A DNA stretch of 64,000 bases from Eleginops maclovinus. Taxonomy: Eukaryota; Chordata; Actinopteri; Perciformes; Eleginopidae. Position numbers and translations under genes: made by a program. Under the pieces are notes generated by a model that was not told the origin of the DNA, searched no databases, and worked only from the letters and a program-made list of their open reading frames with translations. Each line of letters starts with the position of its first letter. Positions within the stretch are counted from its first letter, which is position 1. Positions 63,690 through 64,000 of the stretch are shown in pieces. Where the stretch lies: assembly GCF_036324505.1 (NCBI RefSeq), contig NC_086358.1:2686329-2750328 (forward strand). The letters are read 5' to 3'.

Positions 63690-63900
63690 GCTGTAAGCCC
63701 CCGCAGACGCAGACTAAACACAGCGCCGGCCCCTATTGTTGTTCTGCGCTGTTACAGCCCTCCCTGGAGATCCAGCAGGAGCCATAACCTTGTGCTGCAG
63801 TGCCCGGCAGCCAATAGCATCGCCGCTAGCTAACGACCCGGCCAACGGGGTCACACCGCGACCCGTTCACGAGCATTTACACGGCGGAAGATTGAAAAAA
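63690..63900. other. CpG-rich patch near the window end
   Basis: CpG is locally dense (GCGCCGGCCC, GCATCGCCGC, ACCGCGACCCG), with a CCAAT box (CAGCCAATAGC at 63808-63818). It could be the edge of a CpG island or promoter lying beyond the window. No exon was identified. Confidence 0.35.
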
Positions 63901-64000
63901 TGACAGGATTTGGGGTTGTTTCCGCACTTTTCAGGTATGCCAGGCGGACAAATCCTGACAATTGCTTTCCTAGAATGAACAGGCAGAAATATGGCATGGT

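Overview
The window reads as non-coding nuclear DNA of a vertebrate, most likely a ray-finned (teleost) fish. The case rests on many long, nearly pure (CA/GT)n arrays, decayed 3' ends of L2-like and other non-LTR retrotransposons with tails familiar from fish genomes, hAT-type DNA transposon remains, and a decayed HIPK-like kinase copy (a family expanded in fishes). Species and chromosome cannot be told. No intact protein-coding gene, rRNA or tRNA was recognised on either strand. Nearly all long open frames are translations of repeats (Cys-Val or Thr-His from GT/CA, Glu from GAG, and frames through minisatellites). The window is probably a gene desert or a very large intron.

Layout. 1-12 kb: mostly unique DNA with a LINE tail (930-1095), a hAT transposase relic with a BED zinc finger (2531-2957), a 165-bp GT array (3213-3377), a dispersed repeat (5470-5593), an L2-like 3' end (7925-8200) and a second LINE 3' end (9480-9950). 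11.4-15 kb: a decayed minisatellite, then GT/CA arrays. 15-32 kb: mainly unique sequence with stretches that look like conserved non-coding DNA, a CpG-rich patch (15810-16090), a dispersed repeat (18025-18145), a LINE tail, the kinase relic (21545-22110, minus), a SINE fragment and a duplicated block (28857-29351). 32369-32853 is a complete-looking non-autonomous hAT element. 33-48 kb: mixed unique DNA with an exon-like segment (34402-34504), homopolymers, a CG-CA tract (38427-38533), a dispersed repeat (46208-46446) and a ZNF143-like site.

48-62 kb is very rich in tandem repeats: several GT/CA arrays of 110-190 bp, a 280-bp purine-rich GAG tract, an 18-bp minisatellite of about 65 units (54519-55700), a TGAG array, a roughly 150-bp sequence duplicated on either side of a GGA array (58631-59024), and a 58-bp minisatellite of about 31 units (60001-61815). 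Each 58-bp unit carries a splice-acceptor-like signal on the plus strand and a donor-like signal on the minus strand. The last 2 kb are unique sequence ending in a CpG-rich patch.

No gene set works together here and nothing resembles a defence or biosynthetic system. The most unusual items are the two minisatellites, the duplicated flanks around the GGA array with a related flank 4.6 kb away, and the kinase relic. Family assignments come from recognising motifs by eye, without any database search.
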